A stretch of DNA of 9,145 bases from an uncultured Campylobacter sp. Lineage in GTDB: Bacteria > Campylobacterota > Campylobacteria > Campylobacterales > Campylobacteraceae. The position numbers and the translations under genes are program-made. Positions within the stretch are counted from its first letter, which is position 1, and every line of letters begins with the position of its first letter. Where the stretch lies: the NCBI RefSeq assembly GCF_938031315.1, contig NZ_CALHHT010000054.1, forward strand, positions 1 through 9,145, given 5' to 3'. Below, piece by piece: positions 7,460 through 9,145 of this stretch. The notes beneath the pieces were generated by a model that saw only the letters and a program-made list of their open reading frames with translations, was not told the DNA's origin and did not search any database.

Positions 7460-7465
7460 ATTCTA
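7460..7465 (-). promoter_or_regulatory. Candidate -10 element of the symporter-racemase operon
   Basis: On the minus strand TAGAAT sits about 32 bp before the symporter start, preceded by an AT-rich stretch with T-runs. No convincing -35 is visible. Other -10-like words occur nearby, so the assignment is weak. Confidence 0.3.
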
Positions 7466-7677
7466 CCGCAACTTGCCATAAAATAAAATTTAATCGATCG
7501 CTAAATGAAAGTTAAATTTGAAAATTCAATCGCGAGCTTAACCAAATTTTAAAGCTGAAATTATGCGGCAAGCTTTGTCTTTTGAAGTTATGAAGCGGAA
7601 TTTCAAAGGAAAAACGACGCATGAAATTTTATAGAATTTTGAGAATTTTGATGCAGTGAAAAGCCGAAATTTTGTGG

Positions 7678-7754
7678 TGGTGGGCTCACTAGGACTTGAA
7701 CCTAGGACCATCCGGTTATGAGCCGGATGCTCTAACCAACTGAGCTATGAGCCC
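7678..7754 (-). tRNA. tRNA with anticodon CAU (elongator Met or Ile2)
   Basis: Complete 77-nt cloverleaf on the minus strand. The acceptor stem GGGCTCA/TGAGCCC is perfect, the D stem is GCTC/GAGC, and the anticodon arm is TCCGG-CTCATAA-CCGGA with anticodon CAT. The T arm is CTAGG-TTCAAGT-CCTAG, with discriminator A and encoded CCA (7678-7680). The first pair G1-C72 rules out initiator tRNA, which has an unpaired position 1. A CAU tRNA can be elongator Met, or Ile2 whose C34 is changed to lysidine by TilS. C4-G69, C29-G41 and the TGGTC variable loop resemble E. coli Ile2 more than E. coli Met. However, pair 5 is U-A rather than C-G, so the amino acid is left open. Confidence 0.95.
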
Positions 7755-7777
7755 GCCAGCGGTAAAAAAGAAATGTG

Positions 7778-7783
7778 ATTTTA
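7778..7783 (-). promoter_or_regulatory. Candidate -10 element of the tRNA gene
   Basis: TAAAAT preceded by TG (minus strand, TTTTTGTAAAATCAC) lies 23 bp before the mature tRNA 5' end, suitable for a short processed leader. There is no recognisable -35, though upstream T-runs fit Campylobacter promoters. Confidence 0.35.
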
Positions 7784-7880
7784 CAAAAATAATCTTAAAA
7801 CGGCGTTAAAATTCTAACCGCGTAATTTTATGAAACTTAGACCCGCCCAAATCGTGGCTAAATTTCACACCAAAGCGCGC

Positions 7881-7925
7881 AACCTTATCTGATTCCCGAT
7901 CAGATCACTTTCGTGCGCACAAGGT
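7881..7925. other. Nested inverted repeat downstream of the YccF-pilin gene
   Basis: An inner perfect 7-bp stem ATCTGAT (7887-7893)/ATCAGAT (7899-7905) has loop TCCCG. An outer AACCTT (7881-7886) can pair with AAGGT (7921-7925), leaving an unpaired 15-base side. It lies between the end of the YccF-pilin gene and the tRNA. It could act as a terminator for the minus-strand gene, but no U-run follows it in that direction. Confidence 0.3.
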
Positions 7926-8006
7926 GGCGTAAATTTAAGACAAAATTTATATATTCCGGCTCTTAAATCCGCCGCCATAATCTAATCCGCCCTTAAATCG
8001 CGTGAA

Positions 8007-8666
8007 TTAATAGCTTGTTTTCACGCTAATAGGCTCCGATAGCATTTTAGGGACGCCAGGTAGCTCATACGCTCCCTGGCAGATATTATTTTCGGCATCG
8101 GAACCTTTTTCGATAGAGATAGTTTTCTTTTCGCCGTCTACGCTGATTAGAAAGCATTTATCCCCTTTTAAGCTTTTAAGATATGCGGAATTTTCTCCGT
8201 TAGGCTCTAACGGAACGTTCGTCATAACCGAAAAATCGGATGCGAATTTGCCTTGGGAGATATAATAAGCGTCTAGATCGTATTTAACGGTACTTAAATT
8301 TGTCGCTAATCTAGAGATCTCCGCATCATCTCTAGTAGCTACCCCAGGTAGCGCAGTCGCTACTGCGGGCAAAGCAATCGCTACGATACAAACCGTAGCT
8401 ATTACCTTCGCTACGGATACTTTTTGGGAAGTTACGTCATATTCGTAGTTTTGCAGCGACTCTGCGGCGACGGCAAGCGAGCTTTTATTTTTGCGCGCCA
8501 TGTCGTTGATGAAGGGCAAAAATAGAAATTTGCCGTATTCTATAAGACCTAATCCCGCGGGAGCAGTCCGACTAAAACGGTTAAGGATTAAACCCGACAA
8601 ATAAGTTAAGATAGCCAAGATCCAACCAGCCATAAAAAACCAAATAATGTTACCTAAGATACGCAT
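8007..8666 (-). CDS. YccF-like membrane domain fused to a pseudopilin-like domain
   Basis: A 219-aa protein with two recognisable parts. Residues 4-57 look like the YccF inner-membrane domain: NIIWFFMAGWILAIL (6-20), then APAGLGLIEYGKFLFLPF (35-52), echoing the family pattern N-I-x-W-F...GGW and IGIPxGxxxFKxxxLxPFG. A charged linker (about 53-83) leads to a third hydrophobic helix (84-110). The rest resembles epsilonproteobacterial type II/IV pseudopilins: ATRDDAEISRLATNLSTV (110-127), LDAYYISQGKFA (131-142), MTNVPL (148-153) and a cysteine pair C171/C196 likely forming the pilin disulfide loop. There is no prepilin leader, no G|F-T-x-x-E cleavage site and no Glu5, so pilus assembly is doubtful. 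AGAGG (8673-8677) is 6 nt before the ATG. It appears monocistronic. Function is unknown; a membrane-anchored periplasmic domain is my inference. Confidence 0.9.
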   Translation of the reverse strand: MRILGNIIWFFMAGWILAILTYLSGLILNRFSRTAPAGLGLIEYGKFLFLPFINDMARKNKSSLAVAAESLQNYEYDVTSQKVSVAKVIATVCIVAIALPAVATALPGVATRDDAEISRLATNLSTVKYDLDAYYISQGKFASDFSVMTNVPLEPNGENSAYLKSLKGDKCFLISVDGEKKTISIEKGSDAENNICQGAYELPGVPKMLSEPISVKTSY

Positions 8667-8672
8667 ATTTTA

Positions 8673-8677
8673 CCTCT
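8673..8677 (-). promoter_or_regulatory. Ribosome site of the YccF-pilin gene
   Basis: AGAGG on the minus strand, 6 nt before the ATG at 8664-8666. This strong site supports the fusion protein being translated from its own start rather than being an accidental open frame. Just upstream, GCATAATTTATAAAG offers weak -10-like words, too close to the start to assign a promoter confidently. Confidence 0.6.
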
Positions 8678-8699
8678 TTATAAATTATGCAAATCAAGC

Positions 8700-8722
8700 G
8701 AGCCGTCTACCTCAGACAGCTC
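8700..8722. other. Hairpin upstream of the YccF-pilin gene
   Basis: GAGCCGTCT (8700-8708) and AGACAGCTC (8714-8722) pair over 9 positions with one mismatch around the loop ACCTC. It lies 34 bp before the start codon. It could be a leader structure, an operator, or the end of a transcript from upstream. No U-run follows on either strand. Confidence 0.4.
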
Positions 8723-8920
8723 ACACAGCCTCTCTCACCCGTTTTGTAGAGTATTTTCGTAACTCGCGCGGAAGGATGCGCCGAAATACTATGGCGCAGC
8801 AAAGCGCTAAGAGATGCTAAGGTGCACACTGCGCGCGGCGCAACTGCACCTGCTGCTACGGCGTACAAAACGAGTCTTATGCATGCAAACCACCGTACGC
8901 AAAACAACTGCGGAATGATA

Positions 8921-8931
8921 GGGGGGGGGGG
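8921..8931. repeat. Homopolymer of 11 G (candidate phase-variable tract)
   Basis: Eleven consecutive G on the + strand, in a genome region where no other G or C run comes close. In Campylobacter, G/C runs of about eight or more are known to change length by slippage and switch genes on and off. Here the tract lies 254 bp upstream of the YccF-pilin start. On the minus strand the C-run directly precedes TATCAT, a possible -10, with TTACCA further upstream at 19 bp spacing. It also ends a short + frame that stops just after it. Which, if any, of these is affected is open. Confidence 0.75.
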
Positions 8932-8999
8932 TTAACGATTGGTAACAAGCGCTTTTGCGCGATAAAATTTTGCCACGCAAATGGCTATGGCAAGGGAGT

Positions 9000-9145
9000 T
9001 TAAAAAATTTAAATTTATTTTAAAAAATATTAGAAATTCTAAAATTTCGACGCAGAAATTTAAAAAATTTTATAAATTTTCATGAAATTTGCAGATCAAA
9101 ATTTTAAAATTTTTACGATACAGCGAAGCGAATTCTTAAAATTTT
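9000..9145. other. Very AT-rich tail with repeated AAATTT words
   Basis: Almost entirely A and T, with overlapping palindromes such as TTAGAAATTCTAA and many AAATTTTA-like words. No reading frame is supported. It may be a promoter or curved-DNA region for a gene beyond the window edge, but no specific element can be assigned. Confidence 0.45.

Larger units (their letters stand above)
8723..9145. other. Gene-free region: GC-rich block, poly-G tract, AT-rich tail
   Basis: Positions 8723-8920 are GC-rich with short open frames on both strands but no supported gene. A minus frame (8707-8907) starts at TTG without a ribosome site. A + frame is open from 8750 to the poly-G tract and beyond to a TAA at 8933-8935. 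After the tract (8921-8931) and a short mixed stretch, 9000-9145 is extremely AT-rich with repeated AAATTT/AAAATTTT words. Confidence 0.6.

Noticed and set aside
7678..7754. Integrated element at the tRNA 3' end
   Set aside because: No integrase gene and no repeat of the tRNA 3' end was seen in the window.
8707..8907. 66-codon minus open frame starting at TTG
   Set aside because: No ribosome site, weak start codon, composition unlike a real protein, and it overlaps an equally long open frame on the other strand. GC-rich DNA has few stops by chance.
8822..8932. GTG-started + frame running into the poly-G tract as a phase-variable gene
   Set aside because: It ends at 8933 with 11 G, and even the longest alternative length adds only about 23 codons. 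No family is recognisable and the ribosome site is poor.

Overview
The window reads as chromosomal DNA of a Campylobacter-like epsilonproteobacterium, probably one of the higher-GC oral or gut species. The reasons are a GC-richer coding compartment set in AT-rich spacers, strong over-use of AAATTTTA/TAAAATTT words, short AAGGA-type ribosome sites, a poly-G tract typical of Campylobacter contingency loci, and a pseudopilin-like domain of the kind I associate with this group. The species assignment is inference.

Layout, left to right. Positions 1-294 hold what looks like the decayed 3' end of a + strand gene (one stop and one frame change). Positions 295-955 contain no convincing gene. Positions 956-5086 (minus) encode the replicative DNA polymerase III alpha subunit, DnaE, unusually long at 1376 aa because the C-terminal module carrying the OB fold is tandemly duplicated and followed by a Gly/Arg-rich linker. 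A 321-bp spacer with many GGAATTTTA-type repeats and inverted repeats separates dnaE from a two-gene minus-strand operon. That operon has a dicarboxylate/amino acid:cation symporter (6117-7427) and, 28 bp downstream, an aspartate/glutamate racemase-family protein (5408-6088). Upstream of it lies a tRNA with anticodon CAU (7678-7754, minus).

The most unusual gene is at 8007-8666 (minus). Its 219-aa product begins with a YccF-like membrane domain and continues into a type IV pilin/type II secretion pseudopilin-like body. The prepilin leader and its processing site are missing. Upstream of it are a hairpin, a GC-rich stretch without a convincing gene, an 11-G homopolymer (8921-8931) and a very AT-rich tail to the window end.

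How the genes relate: dnaE appears to be transcribed alone from its own promoter. The symporter and racemase plausibly act together, importing acidic amino acids and interconverting their L and D forms. The tRNA and the YccF-pseudopilin gene are independent units. There is no CRISPR array, insertion sequence or prophage in the window. The best candidates for something undescribed are the YccF-pseudopilin fusion, the DnaE OB-module duplication and the poly-G tract near the fusion gene.
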